From assembly GCA_003255025.1 (NCBI GenBank), contig QANY01002930.1:553698-617697 (forward strand): a DNA stretch of 64,000 nt, in the 5' to 3' direction. The notes beneath the pieces were generated by a model that saw only the letters and a program-made list of their open reading frames with translations, made no database searches and was not told the origin of the DNA. The position numbers and the translations under genes were made by a program. This document shows, piece after piece, positions 33,196 to 45,855 of this stretch (position 1 is its first letter; each line of letters begins with the position of its first letter). This DNA is from Datisca glomerata. Lineage: Eukaryota; Streptophyta; Magnoliopsida; Cucurbitales; Datiscaceae.

Positions 33196-34863
33196 CGTTC
33201 GATCGGGTTTTAAATTTTGAGTTAAAATCAATGAACCACAAATGATTCATGGATGGAAAATAAAATTATTCCGCATCAACCATATAGTCATATTAAATAT
33301 TAAAATCATACTTACGATTATGCATACTTAGTTAAACGATTCAATAGAGGTAGAAATGATTTATACTTTATGTTGTATAGGTGAAAATTTCTAACTCTGT
33401 GAAATCTTATTGATTGTCTTTGTGTTCTTATCTTCGTAGAACTCGAATCAGCCTTCACACCAACAAACACTCATATAATTCAAAAGTATATCTTAATCAG
33501 ATGTTGATTAGGAACTGAGTGTGGGCGATCAAAACAACTGGAGAAGAAAAATAATATTTTTCCTTCTCCTTTGTGTAGTTCGGCGGCAACTAGGGAGAGG
33601 GAGAGAAACTATTTTTTTCTGCAATGTGTAATCACACATTGTGTTAGTGTTAGGGATGCAACCCTATTGCCATCCCTTATATAATAATTACAGAATTTGC
33701 ATATATACCCATATATGTTAAATTACAAAAAATTCACCACCTAATATTTGCTATTGTCGAAAATTGCATATTTCCCTAGAGTCAATGTTGCCAAATTCAT
33801 CAATCCAAATTAATAAATTAAATTAATCTCCATCAATTATTTAATTAATTTTTTTATTTAATAATTATCCAATAATTAGAAAATAACTAAACAATTAATT
33901 TGAACATTAATTACTTTCTCTTCACTAATTAAGTGATAACACATATCACATATGAGTTCGGAAAATATGAGTTCGTTCATGTCTTTATGAGCTTCTCCTA
34001 AGATCGAATGGACCCATATGAATAAAGCTATAGGATTCAAATACTAAATGAATTTAACTCCATAAATTTTTGACCTATTTAATCCTGACATCGTACGACT
34101 CCACTATAAGTAACAATAGCGATGTAAAATTAATATTTTACCCCTCTAGTTATTATTTCCTTAACTCATTTATTGACTGTGAATAAGAAAGACATAATAA
34201 TGAATTATCTCGTACAGTTTACCATGTCTTATTCAATGATTCATTTCATCGAATATTTTACCAAGTTAATTTATTCACACACCTATCAATAAAGCATAAG
34301 GTGATATTGTTGCGTTTTCAATCTCATAATGAATTTTCATATATGTAAATCATGCAACTCCATCATAGTTAAATCACGATCCAAACAGCCTTGGTATTGT
34401 CTGGTAATTTGAACTCACTACTTTGGCATATCAAAAATTGTAACAAACTAAGTCAAGTTTAGTATTCACCTCAGGATTAAGGTAATTATGAAATACCCTT
34501 ATAGGTGTAACAATTAGATTTAGAGTTAGATAAACAACTTTGCTCTAAACTAATTGGTTATTGTTCTATTCAACATGTTCCACAACATGTCTAGGTCAAC
34601 CGTTAGAGTCTCCAATCCCATGCCCCAAGATCGGTATCATTTGGTTCAACCTAATAGTCGTAATCGGACTCGATTGCCCAATCAATCATTAGATTGTGAA
34701 TAACATTCTGAACTATTTCAGAAGAGTTTATCTGGAAGACCCCTCTGTCTTTACTCTTCTTACATTAAAAATAGTTTCAGGACTTGAATAAATTATAAAT
34801 ACACTTTAAATAATAGAAACAACTTTCATTCATTAAATTCAGTAATACAAAATGATTCCAACA
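33196..34863 (-). repeat. Copia B 3' LTR
   Basis: On the minus strand it begins TGTTGGAATCATTTTGTATT at 34863 and ends near 33196 (..CCCGATCGAACG, terminal CA changed). Its content matches 40119-41900, including CAATGAACCAC, TGTAATCACACATTG-like sequence and the TTATTGTTACACC region. It lacks about 115 bases present in the 5' LTR near 40985-41100 and about 60 near the LTR start. Confidence 0.85.
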
Positions 34864-34877
34864 ATCTCCCATTTGGA
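34864..34877 (-). promoter_or_regulatory. Copia B polypurine tract
   Basis: Read on the minus strand, TCCAAATGGGAGAT lies directly before the 3' LTR start, the expected plus-strand primer position for a copia element. Confidence 0.65.
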
Positions 34878-34884
34878 CTAGGTA

Positions 34885-37500
34885 GGCGTGCACAATCTCG
34901 TATCCCCATGCCCTCCAGATGGTCATCAAAGACTTTACTACTTAAAGTTTTCATGAATGGATTTGTTAGGTTGTTGACCGTTGATATGTGTGTTACTACA
35001 ACATCTCTAAGTTGAACAATCTCTCTAATCAGGTGATGGTTACACTCTATGTGTTTCAATCTTTTGTGACTTCTTAGTTCCTTCAAATTTGCTATAGCCC
35101 TACTATTATCGCAATAAACTGTCATGGGCTTGTAAACTTCTGGAACAACTTCCAAAGTCTTCAAGAAGTTTCTAAGCCTTCTTTGCAGCTTCCCATCTGC
35201 CACATACTCAGCTTCCATGATAAAATCGGCAATACAAGATTGGTTGATACTTCTTCATACAACTGCTCCATTATTTAGGATGAACATTGATCCTGAAGTG
35301 GCCTAGAATCCTTGTCTGCATAGAAATCAGAATCAGTATACCCTATCATATTCAGGTCAGTACCTGAATACACAAGCATGTAGTTCCTTGTTCTCCTAAG
35401 ATACTTAAGGATATGCTTGACTGTATTCAAATGCTCGAGTCGAAGATTAGATTAGAAACGACTCAACACGCCCATCGCGTAGTAAATGTCTGGCCTAGTG
35501 CAAAGCATTGCATACATGAGCCTTCCTATGGCTGAGGCATACATAATCTTTCTCATGTCTTCCTCTTTTTGAGGAGTCTTGAGAGACTGTTTCTTGGAGA
35601 GGCTGACTCCATGCTTGAAAGTAAGAGTATCCCTATTGGAATCTTGCATACTGAAGCGATCCAACACCTTATCAATGGATTTAAGCATGGCCAATGGTGA
35701 GAAGGTGTCCTTATGATCAATACCTTCCTGTTCGATATAACCCTTGGCTACTAGCCTAGCTTTGGATATCTCCACAATGCCATCTGGACTTTTTTTTTTT
35801 CTTATAAATTCATTTACACCCTACGGGTTCTACCCTTTTATGAGGATCTATAACTTTCTAGACTTTATTCGAGTACATAGATTGTATCTCAATGTTCATG
35901 GCTTCTTACCATAGATTTGTTTCAGGACCAACCATGGCCCGTGAGTAGGAGAGAGATTCATCATGATCCCTATCTGAGACTGTTGTTAAAGGATCTCCAT
36001 AAGACATGTACATTCATGTTATCTTACAACCCTCCCACTATGTCAAGGCTCCATAGGCTCTGGCTCCTGCTATGGTTCTTCCATTATTGAATAAGAAATA
36101 GTTCCTGATTGGGGAGTCAGTGTCCTCCCACTCAATAATTCTTCTAACAAAAGAATGCTTTTCGGCTTCACACTTCTTATATAGTCTTCTTCAAGAAAAC
36201 GTGCGTTCGTGCTAATGAGTGTTTTCTTGTCAGTCGGACTATAAAAGACATATCCCTTCGTTCCTTTGGAATATCCTACAAACATGCATAATTTTGTTCG
36301 ACTGGCCAGCTTGTCTGTCTTCGGTTACAGAACATGTGCTGGGCATCCCCATATTCTAAAGTGGTTTATAGATGACTTTCATCCATTCCATCTTTCATAT
36401 AGCGTACCAGGCACCGTTTTTTATGGAACTTGGTTCAGAATGTATGTTGTTGTTTTCAAGGCATATCCCTAGAATGAATTTAGGAAAGATGAGTAACTCA
36501 TCATCAATCTAACCATATCCAATAGAGTTCGATTCCTTCTCTCTAACACACCATTCTATTTTATAGTGTCATGTGTTGTAAGCTGAAAAAGAATACCTTC
36601 TACCTTAAAAAAGTCTTCAAACTCTCATATTAAGTACTCTCCACCATGAACAGATCGCAGCGTTTCAATTTATTTCTCTAACTACTTTTCGACCATAGCC
36701 TTGTTCTCTTCGTACTTTTCAAGGGTTTCATACTTTTGGTGTATTAGATAAACATATCCAAAATGTGAGTAGCTATCAATGAAGGTTACATAATATTCAA
36801 AATCTCCTCTTGCTTGGATATTCAGTGGCCCACATACATAACTATGTACGAGTTTGAAGGATTGAGTGGCTCTTTCACGCTTCCCTAAAAAAATGTCTCT
36901 TGGTCATTTTTCCTTCTATATAGGATTCACATGTGGGTAGTGATCCCACAGTTAAAGTTTGTAATGGACCATCTCTTGTAAGTCTTTTAATCTTGTTCAC
37001 GCTGATGTGGCCAAGACTCAAGTGCCACAAATATGTTAGATTGGTTGAGTCAGATTTCAACTTTTTGCTATCCATTTATAAATCAGTATTTACTTTAGTG
37101 TCATATATCATTAGAACTATTTGTTTTAGGTATAATTGTTTATTTATCAAACGTGCAGTAGTAATTAAGCAATCATTTTAAAAAATACTAATAAATTTAT
37201 CAATGAAATTCAAACTCAATCATTGCTCAATTAAACTAGCTGCTAAAATAAGATTCTTCTAAAAATCGGGATATAATAAATATCATGTAAAACCATAAAA
37301 TTGTTATCGAATGCCAATTTAATAGTTCCAACAGATACGGTCGATATTAAAGCTCCATTTCCCCAATGGAAGCTGAATTCGTCCTCGTTAAGTCTTCTGA
37401 TTTCCCTAAACCCTAATAGGGAACAACAATTATGGTAAGTGGCTGCAGAGTCTACAATCCACGAAAAAGTAGAGTCAGTCACATAACATGCCTCAATAAC
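34885..37500 (-). pseudogene. Copia B pol: protease, integrase, RT, RNase H
   Basis: On the minus strand the protease (37243-37500) reads FSWIVDSAATYHNCCSLLGF, with DSAA instead of DSGA. The integrase zinc-binding region (36875-37075) shows LWHLSLGHISVNKIKRL and CESYIEGKMTKRHF, but its core (about 36500-36860) is frameshifted. A segment at 36070-36285 reads MFVGYSKGTKGYVFYSPTDK. RT (35452-35775) starts KARLVAKGYIEQEGIDHKDT and then jumps from MLKSI to DKVLDRFSMQ, deleting the YVDD region. RNase H lies at 34885-35400 (MEAEYVADGK, VYCDNSRAIANLKELRSHKR). It is inactive. Confidence 0.88.
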
Positions 37501-38324
37501 AAGAAATTTACCTTTAGATCTCAACTCCTAACATGCGTTTCCAATGGCCAGCGTCTCCACAATGATGACACTTGTCTTTCGACTTGTCTACTTTTACAGT
37601 GCCCTTACCTTTTGCAGCTTTTGAGTTCTGCTTCTTGACCTTCTTCGGACCTCTCTTGTGTTTTTTTTACGGTAGAGGTGGAAAGCTTGCTTACAGTAAA
37701 GTTTGCCTCTCCAGACTTCCTCTTGTCCTTCAGAAATAGGATCTCAGCAACTTGCAGTTCCTATATTTAGCTCAAGAAGTTAGTACCTTAACTTATTCAT
37801 CGAATAATTAAGTTTGAAGTTCTCAAAAATGTCAGGTAGAGTCTGAGGATCATATCAAATTGTGTCTTGCCATCTACCTCAGCACTCATGATCTTCATCT
37901 CATTCAGATAACTAATGATCAACATTATATGTTCCCTCACAAGATTTCTAGGTTTCACCCTGCAATTCATGAAGTTTCACACAACAACTTGATTGGCTTG
38001 ACGACCCTGATCTCCAAACATTTTGATGATGTTCAACATCATATCAGCGGCCATTTCCATGTTCTGATGCTATTGCTGTAACACATTGCAAACATAAGCC
38101 AAGATGTAACACCTTTCGATCTTATCAAAATGCAGCTAAGAAGCATAATCATCTTTTTCCTCTTGAGTCGATTCAGCAATAGGCTCAAGGGGACAATAGG
38201 TGGTGAGCACGAACTTCTACTTTTCTACTATCAGCACGATATCAAGATTACGTTTTCAATCCACGTAATTTTCACCAGTAAGTTTGTTCGCGTTTAAGAT
38301 GGTTGAGAGTGGAGATAGCGACAT
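37501..38324 (-). pseudogene. Copia B gag
   Basis: Starts at the ATG at 38324 (MSLSPLSTILNANKLTGENY, then VDW), typical of copia gag N-termini. The body is frameshifted. A nucleocapsid knuckle near 37525-37590 reads KCHHCGDAGHWKRM, keeping C, C and H but losing the last C. The start is supported by the sequence TTATTATTTTCAG just upstream, as in the family A leaders. Confidence 0.75.
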
Positions 38325-40102
38325 GATTACTGAAAATAATAAATAAATAGTGTAAATAAATACTCAATCATTTAGGAAAGTATGACACATGATGAAAATA
38401 CTTAAAGATTTTAAATCCAACAAAAATATTTATTCCATGATGTTATGATCAACAACGATAGCTTGTCTCGTCTTAGGACAACGTCCAAGCTACCTCATAT
38501 CGCATCGGGACTGCTCTCATTTGGTTAACGCTTCTCAAGAAGTCACTACATCTAGCTTAGCCAATTACCAGTGGTTTTGGTCACCTTAGCCCCATTGACT
38601 AGCCCCTATGAGGGATTCTAAAGTGCTTTGGCCTAAGTTTTTAACCAATGCATCAGCTTTAAAGGATGCCATGAACTAACAGTCCGTCTAGGAACGATCA
38701 TGCCTCACCGCTTTATTTACAAGCTTTAGCTTCTTAAGAAACTCGATTACTCAAATGGAAACGATTACCCAGTTTCTCCCATTGAAGAGAGGACCGCTAG
38801 GGCGGCTCTAAACCATTCCTCATGCCACAATCAAGTTTGCGTTGGGGTCCTTATGAACGTTTCAACGTAAACAACCCTCCCACTTAGTTTTCCAAAAAAT
38901 ATAACTCTTTATTAATTTGGAAAAAAACAAGTTTCAATAATTATAAACTTTTATAAATTTAAATCCCAATTTAAAATTTATAGCTTTTATAAAATTCGCA
39001 TTGTATTTAAATTATAACCCATTATAAATTTATACTACAATGATGCATATAACATGTTACATGACTTTTTTAAATTGACATATCCTTATTTATATATGGC
39101 ATGTTATATGATTATGCGGGATTAATAATAATAGACCATCCATTCAAAATTAACCTTTCTATTGGCTTATTTCTAATTACAACCCATAAAAAGAATAATA
39201 AATAAATTACAATAAATTAAATATAAGTCTTCATGGCTTGTAATTGTCTCCTTGACCTTCAGGAAGTCCCACCAATTTTGTAACTCTTTACAATAGTGCA
39301 GTTACATTTTCAAACTTTGATTAAAACCCTTTAATTAAAAAAAGTTATATTCCTAATTAAATCATCTCATTAAATATTCTTTTTAAAATTCAAAATTCAA
39401 AAGTTAAAAATATAAAATTGATAATTATATTTTGAATTCAAAATGCAAAAGATGAAAAGATAAAATAGATAATTATCTTTTGAATTCAAAATTCAAAGAT
39501 AAAATAGACAATTATCATTTGAATTCAAAATTTAAAAGCTAAAAAAGATCAAATTGATAATTATCTTTATCTGTTTAAAATTCAAAATTTAAAATTCAAA
39601 ATTTAAAAGATAAAAGATAGGATATGGGTTTTCGCGAAACATCACAGAACTTCCTAAACCCTAATTGTTATCTCCTAGGATTTTACAAACCCTAGTCATC
39701 ACGCAGGGTCGCAACGGCAAGCGGTGGGGCTGGAGGTGGCGTGGTAGGGCAGCGGGTAGCGGAAACCGTGATGGCAGCGGCAGCCACGTCCAACGGTGAT
39801 GATAACAGCGGCGCAGCGGTGACGGTTTTTGACGGTGACTTTCTGAGGCGGTGACGAATTACATCGAATTTAAAAAAACACAACTTTTGCAAGAAAATTA
39901 AATACATAAAATCATATGTCTCAATTTTGGCATACATCAATTCAAAAATTAAGAAACAAAATGCTTAGAACCGATAGATCGGGATCCATTTATAAATCAC
40001 ATTCAAAACTATTTTGAATCTACCATACAAAATAATATGTCAATATCACAACATCTAACGATACATACATTTAAAAACTAAATATGCGCAATCAAGAACC
40101 CA
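38325..40102 (-). other. Copia B untranslated leader
   Basis: No gene is supported. Near the primer site a GC-rich block (39692-39860) encodes a short Ala/Pro-rich open frame on the minus strand that is probably incidental. Next comes the box GATGTTTCGCGAAAACCC (39624-39641), followed by CCTATCTTTTATCTTTTAA. This is the same box as in family A, although the LTRs differ. The remainder is AT-rich with repeated AAAATTCAAAATTTAAAA-type sequence (39380-39610). It ends TATTTTCAG at 38330-38338, six bases before the gag ATG. Confidence 0.55.
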
Positions 40103-40118
40103 AGGCTCTGATACCAAT
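40103..40118 (-). promoter_or_regulatory. Copia B primer-binding site
   Basis: The minus strand reads AATTGGTATCAGAGCC directly after the 5' LTR end, a perfect match to the initiator tRNA-Met complement typical of plant copia elements. Confidence 0.88.
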
Positions 40119-41900
40119 TGTTGGATCAGGTTTTAAAATTTTTAAAAAATCAATGAACCACGAATGGTCGTGAGCGGAAAATAAAAAAATTCACATGAAC
40201 CAATTTATCATATTAGATATTAAAACCAAACTTATGATTATGCATACTTAGTTAAATGTATTCAATTGAGATAGGAACGACTATACCATATGTTGTATCG
40301 AAGAATTTCTAAGTCAGTGGAATTCTATTGATAGTCTTTGTGCTCTTCGTTCTTCGTAGAACTCAAATCAGTATTCACACCAACAACCACTCGTAAGATT
40401 CAGAAATATATCTCAATCAGATGTTGATCAGGAATTGAGTGTGGGTTCCCAAAGCAACTAGAGAAGAAAAATAAGATTTTTCCTTCACCTCTGTGTATTG
40501 CAGCGGCAACTAGGGGGAGGGAGAGAAACTGTGTTTTCTTTGCTCTGTGTAATCACACACTATTCCATCCCTTATATAATAATTATGGAATTTGCAAATA
40601 TACCCCTATATGTTAAATTATAAGAAATTCAGCCCCATAATATTTGCTATTGCCAAAAATTACATATCTCCATAGAGTTAATGTTGTGTCCAAATTCATC
40701 AATCCAAATTGATAAATTAAATTGATCTCTATCAATTAATTAATTAATTTTTTTATTTACTAATTATTCAATATTAATTAATTAATCTGAATATTAATTA
40801 CTTGCTCTTTACTAATTAAGTGACAACACTCATCACATATGGGTTCGGAAAATATACATTGTGAGCTACTCTTGAGACCGAATGAACCCACATGAATATA
40901 GTTATGGGATTTAAATACTTGACCAATTTAACTCCATAAATTCTTGACCTATTTAATCCTGACATCGTACGACTTCACAATTAGTCTGATGCCGAATCAA
41001 CTCTAGATTTTCTGTTGGTGCAAATAAACTCTTTTATTTCACGGTCCACAAAATATTTTGTCACATTATCTTTTGTGAATATCAGTAAGAAGTTTAGGAT
41101 ATAAAATTATCATTTTACCCCTCTAGTTATTATTTCTTTAACTCTTTTATTGATTGTGAATAAGAAAGACATAACATTGAATTGTCTCGTACAGTTCGCC
41201 ATGTCTTATTCAATCATTCATTTCAAAGAATTCTTGGCCAAGTTAATTTATTCACACACACATCAATAAAGCATAAATTGATATTATTCTATTTGTAATC
41301 TCACCGTGAATTTTTATATCGGTGAATCACGCAACTCCAACACAGTTGAATCATGATCCTAACAGCTGAGATATTGTCCGGCAATTCGAACTAAATCCTT
41401 TGGCATATCAAAGATTGTAACTAACTAAGTCAAGTTTCGTATTAACCTCAAGATTAAGGTAATTATGAAAATATCCTTATTGGTGTAACAATAATATTTA
41501 GAGTTAGATAAACAAATTTGCTCTAAACTAATTGGTTACTGGTCTATTCAACATGTGCTACAACATGTCAAGGTCACTCGTAGAGTCTCCACTATCATGC
41601 TCCAAGACTGACATTATTTGGTTCAACCTAACAGTCGTAGTCGGACTCGATTACCCAGTCGATCTTAAGACTGTGAATAATATTTTGAACTATTTGAGCA
41701 TAGTTTGTCTGGAAGACCCCTTTGTCTTTACTCTTCTTACGTTGACAATAGTTCTAGGACTTGAGTAAATTGTAAACACAATTCAATTAATAGAAAAAAC
41801 TATCATTCATTCATTAAATTTAATAATATAAAATGTCAGAGAAATAACTAAATAATCATAAATAGTTATTACACCTTACTTTATAGACATAATTTCAACA
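40119..41900 (-). repeat. Copia B 5' LTR
   Basis: On the minus strand it starts TGTTGAAATTATGTC at 41900 and ends CCTGATCCAACA at 40119, giving TG...CA ends over about 1.78 kb. It pairs with the 3' LTR at 33196-34863. The plus-strand flank after it is ACTTC, matching GCTTC before the other LTR. Confidence 0.8.
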
Positions 41901-43000
41901 ACTTCATCATCCCGCCGACAACCTTCCTGAAGCCTTTGCACGAACTACATCGACGCATGATAGCTCGGTCGAAAGCGCTGCCTGACTCCTTTATCACTAT
42001 GAAGGCCCTGTAGAAAATGTTGGATATGGAGAGGCTCAAGGCTACCTTCGGCAAGACGATAGTGGATTTTCATCCCCTTCACCCGTGTGAGTTGATAATG
42101 AGGCAATACCCGGCTGACTATGTTCCTCCAAAGTTTTGTAAGTACAATGGGAAGGAAGGATGTGCAAGAGAGCACATCATACGTTTCATTGATGACTTGG
42201 GCCCATATGGATGTGATGAGTCCATGAGGCTCAGAGAGTTCTTGAAGTCATTGGCTGGGCAAGCATACACATGGTACACTAACCTAGCGCCAGGATCAGT
42301 TTTGACTTGGCCACATATGGTTTCTGCCTTCATGACCAAGTTCTTCGTGTCTGAAGAGAAGACGGGCATTCTCGAGTTGAGGCGTGAACCTAAAAGGAAA
42401 GATGATGACCTAATGACCTACGTTAGACGGTCCAAGGACAAAGCATTAGATTGCAAGGAAGAGGGGAAGGAGGAAGACTTAGTGAAGATATGTGTCTAAC
42501 AGATGATAAATGAGAATCGAGCATATCTAGAGAACCTCGACATCACCACATTCTCCTGCATCCACGTAGATGCCCAACGCACTAACACTTCAGTGCCCAG
42601 GCCAAAAGTCATGGAGCAGAGTGAGCGCGGAGCGCTGGCATGGAAGCCCATGAGGTACACGCTACAAGTAGCTATGACATAACCCCAAGAGCATGATGCA
42701 AAGCTGGGTAGGATGATCCACCATCTTTCCCCTACTGCATGGACAAGGTAGAGGCACTTTTGGACACCTGGATCAAGAATAAAGTCATGCAGAGGCCTTG
42801 GGTGTAAAATATTCCCACCAGTGAAGAAATGAAGTCACCTCAGTACTGTTTCTTTCACCGAGACACCACCCATGCAACCAAAGTTTGTAGAAATTTGATG
42901 TGGATCTTTGATGACAAGCTTAACAAAGGGGAGATCATTACTGAGGACATGGAATCCATGGAGAACCAGCTTTTCCCTCCACATGCAAATGATCAAACAT
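41901..43000 (+). pseudogene. Ty3-type gag, main piece
   Basis: Capsid region of a Ty3-type retrotransposon (plant gag family PF03732 type). It opens with IIPPTTFLKPLHELHRR, has a TAG near 42012, then an open frame at 42017-42499. That frame contains FCKYNGKEGCAREHIIRFID, RLREFLKSLAGQAYTWYTNL and MTKFFVSEEKTGILELR. A stop at 42497 is followed by further gag sequence (MINENRAYLENLDITTF; AQRTNTSVPRPKVMEQS). A terminal part near 42830-42990 contains PQYCFFHRDTTHATKVCRNL, a Cys/His pattern common in these gags. Protease and RT are not seen. Confidence 0.85.
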
Positions 43001-43228
43001 GATTAGTACGGTCAGAGGCCCCCTACATCGCGGTGGGCAGCGGCGGATGAGGGGGAATAGAGGGTGAACACGGTTCAGTTCAGTTCGGTTAGTGGTCTAA
43101 AATCGAACCGAATCGAAATATTCGATTATTGGTCTTTGGATTTATGGATTTATTAATCAATTTATCATGGAGATATCCAGATTATTCGATGACTTATTAT
43201 GCGTATTTCAATTCTATCAGTCAACTTA
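43001..43228. other. Unassigned flank of the CACTA insertion
   Basis: No gene. GAGGGTGAACACGGTTCAG near 43065, followed by GTTCGGTTAGTGG, resembles an hAT-type or similar terminal sequence. TTA at 43226-43228 is the left target duplication of the CACTA element. Confidence 0.35.
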
Positions 43229-44149
43229 CACTATAAGAAATAGGGGCTTGAGGAACCAATATTTTTGTCACTAAAGGCCTCACGCGAAGAACATATGTTC
43301 GTCGCGAACCTCCTCGCTTTCATTTTGTAAGTGAAATTCGTTCAGGATGAAAAATGAAACTCGCCGCGTTAGATCTTTTGTGACGAAAAAATAATGTCAC
43401 AAAAGGTTTTTGCAACAAACAAAAAAACTTTTGTTGCAAAAACCTTTTTGCCACCAATATTTCTCTTCGCTGCCTAAACTCTTTTGCGATCAATTTTATT
43501 TGGTCGCAAAATGCTTTTTGCAACAAAATTTCACATTTCCAGAATGTAAAATAAAACTACTGAATTTTTAGTTTTTATATATACACCCACGATAGTAATA
43601 ATATCAAAATTTATCAAACCCGATATTTTTCTAAAAAATACATATATTAATCATTAATATATGTAATGTAACAAATTAGTAGTAGTTCATTAAAAAATCT
43701 TCGAATCATAATTCACTACAAAATGTGGTCCGCAAATGTATCCAAAAAAGATAAATAAAAAAGAAAGTATCTAAAGCTTGATGTTACAACTACAAAACTT
43801 AAAAAATATTCTGAACGTCATGTTTCTGTTGTTGAGTCATTGTCAGGATGTGGAAAACCATTTTAACGAGCCTAAACGAGTAAGCTTTGTAGTTGGCTCT
43901 CCATCGATTTTATTTGTTCCTTTAATTCTATATTTTCAACTCGATTCTTTTTCTTGGAAGATGTGGGTAGGGCTTCTTGTCCAAGACTTTTATTTCACCT
44001 GAGGACTTTTTCAACTATCCCTTCTTCGGTGCAAGGTGTGGCATCCTTAGCGATAGACTTATCCTGTAAAGCACACATGCGTTCTTGTAACATCACAATG
44101 AGCCAAATTCAAGATAAATATATTCATCAATACAAAAGTATTGAAAAAG

Positions 44150-44985
44150 TATCCAGCAAAATCTGATTCAAAGTGATAACCACCCCCCCTAAAAAAATTA
44201 AAACTAATACTATTATCTTTAAACAAGGAGCATCAATAAGAAATTATTCAAAAATCATCTAACACGCTCAGATACAAAGTGATAAGCCCTCTCCCCACCC
44301 AGCCACACTGAAACTAACAATATTATTAGACGATCACCATCCATCAGAAAGTATTCAAAAAGCATTTAGTAAGCTCAAATACAAAGTGGTAATCCATCCC
44401 CCCCAACACACAACATTAAAACTAACACTATTATCTTAGACAATGAGCATCAATCAGAAAGTATTCAAAAAATATTTAGCACGCTCAATTATAAAGTGAT
44501 AACCCCCCTCCCCCACGCACACACATTAAAACTAACACTATTATCTTAGACAATAAGCATCAATTAGAAAGTATTAAAAAAATATCTAACAGAATCTGAT
44601 AGAAAGTGATACCCCTCCTTCCACACATACACAATCTAACATTTTTATCTTAGGCAATGAGCGTCAGTTAGAAAGTATTAAAAAGTATCTAGCACGCTCA
44701 GATATAAAGTGATACCCCCCACCATACACATACACACACACATTAAAACTAACACTATTATCTTAGACAATGAGCATCAATCAGAAAGTATTCAAAAATT
44801 ATCTAACAGAATTTGATACAAAGTGATCCCCCCACACAAACTAACACTATTACCTTAGACAATGAGCATCAATAAAAAAGTATCTATTAAAAAATCATCT
44901 AGCATGCTCAGATACAAAGTGATAACCTCCTCCCCCTCCCAACACACACATTGAAACTAACACGATGATCAATCAGAATATTTTA
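44150..44985 (+). repeat. Satellite of 8 units (98-113 bp) inside CACTA
   Basis: AAAGTGATAACC-like starts recur near 44170, 44276, 44384, 44492, 44602, 44705, 44818 and 44916. Each unit has a C-rich tract, then AACTAACACTATTATCTTAG, ACAATGAGCATCAATCAGAA, AGTATTCAAAAA and a TCTAGCACGCTCAGATAC-like end. Units differ mainly in C-tract length and content. Confidence 0.85.
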
Positions 44986-45034
44986 GAGGGATTACTCATA
45001 TATCTTTCTTGAGCTGTATAATTCTACCAACCAT

Positions 45035-45235
45035 ATTAGCACAAATGCATTTAAACTTCTATTAAAGACAAATGTCTTGAATTAAGACATTTTTTACATG
45101 GACAACGAGTTTTCCCTCTACATTGAGATAATTACTGGCCACACTCATAAACTGTGAAATACCATCAATATACTCCTTGGACAATCTATTAGGATTTGTT
45201 ATCCAAATCTTGTCCATTTTTTGTAACTCTGTAAA
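45035..45235 (-). pseudogene. CACTA transposase-associated domain remnant
   Basis: The minus strand reads MDKIWITNPNRLSKEYIDGI, then SQFMSVASNYLNVEGK. After a frameshift it reads RCPCKKCLNS. This matches the N-terminal transposase-associated domain (Transpos_assoc type) of plant TNP2-like proteins, whose hallmark is a DKSWM start and a CPCKKC motif. The conserved cysteines survive only across the frameshift. The DDE catalytic part is not found downstream. Confidence 0.75.
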
Positions 45236-45855
45236 TTAAATAACTATATAGAGAAACTTTTAACAAAAGATCCCTAAAATAAAAACTTACATAAAACAGG
45301 AAAGTGAGGATTGAGGAGGCTCTTTCCTTTTCTTTTCTAAACTAAAATGAAGGGCTACTGACCCTCTGTCTTTGATTATCAATAGAACAGTCCTCATTTT
45401 CTATGTTCAAAAATGATAATTGGTTTGAGTAAATGAAGCACATCTAACATCCTACCAATTCTATGTTCAGAAAATCCTACTCATTACGATCATTTCCCAT
45501 TTATATTACTACTCTATAACATATCAGCAGTAGGTACTAGTAGCTAATATATTATGATACTTTTGATATAAGGGAAACCATAAACCATAAACTAATCCTA
45601 TTAGAAGGAACGACAATAAAGAAAAATGAAACAAGATTTATCAAATGTGAATTGTTAATAGTTTTCCCTCATTAATTTATGTCTCATGTCTAATGTCAAC
45701 TAGATACACATTGAAAAAGCTTGGGCTCATCAAAGAAGTACTTGAACAATTGAAATGTTGTTTAGAATATATTTGACACACAATATCTAATAGAAAGATT
45801 AAGTTCACAATCATTTTATACAAAGTTCCATATATAGAGAAAGGAAGGCACATAC

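Larger units (their letters stand above)
33196..41900 (-). mobile_element. Ty1/copia retrotransposon B
   Basis: A complete-length copia element on the minus strand. Its LTRs are at 40119-41900 (5') and 33196-34863 (3'), and the primer site and purine tract are adjacent to them. Flanks are GCTTC on the left and ACTTC on the right, a 5-base target duplication with one mismatch. Leader, gag, protease, integrase, RT and RNase H follow in order with many breaks; part of RT is deleted. It inserted into a Ty3-type gag gene and is related to, but distinct from, family A. Confidence 0.9.

Noticed and set aside
39692..39940. 82-codon Ala/Pro-rich frame in the copia B leader
   Set aside because: Equivalent blocks in A1 and A2 do not keep a frame, so it is probably untranslated GC-rich leader.
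44150..44985. CRISPR-like regular array
   Set aside because: Units are contiguous imperfect tandem repeats without unique spacers, inside a plant CACTA element.
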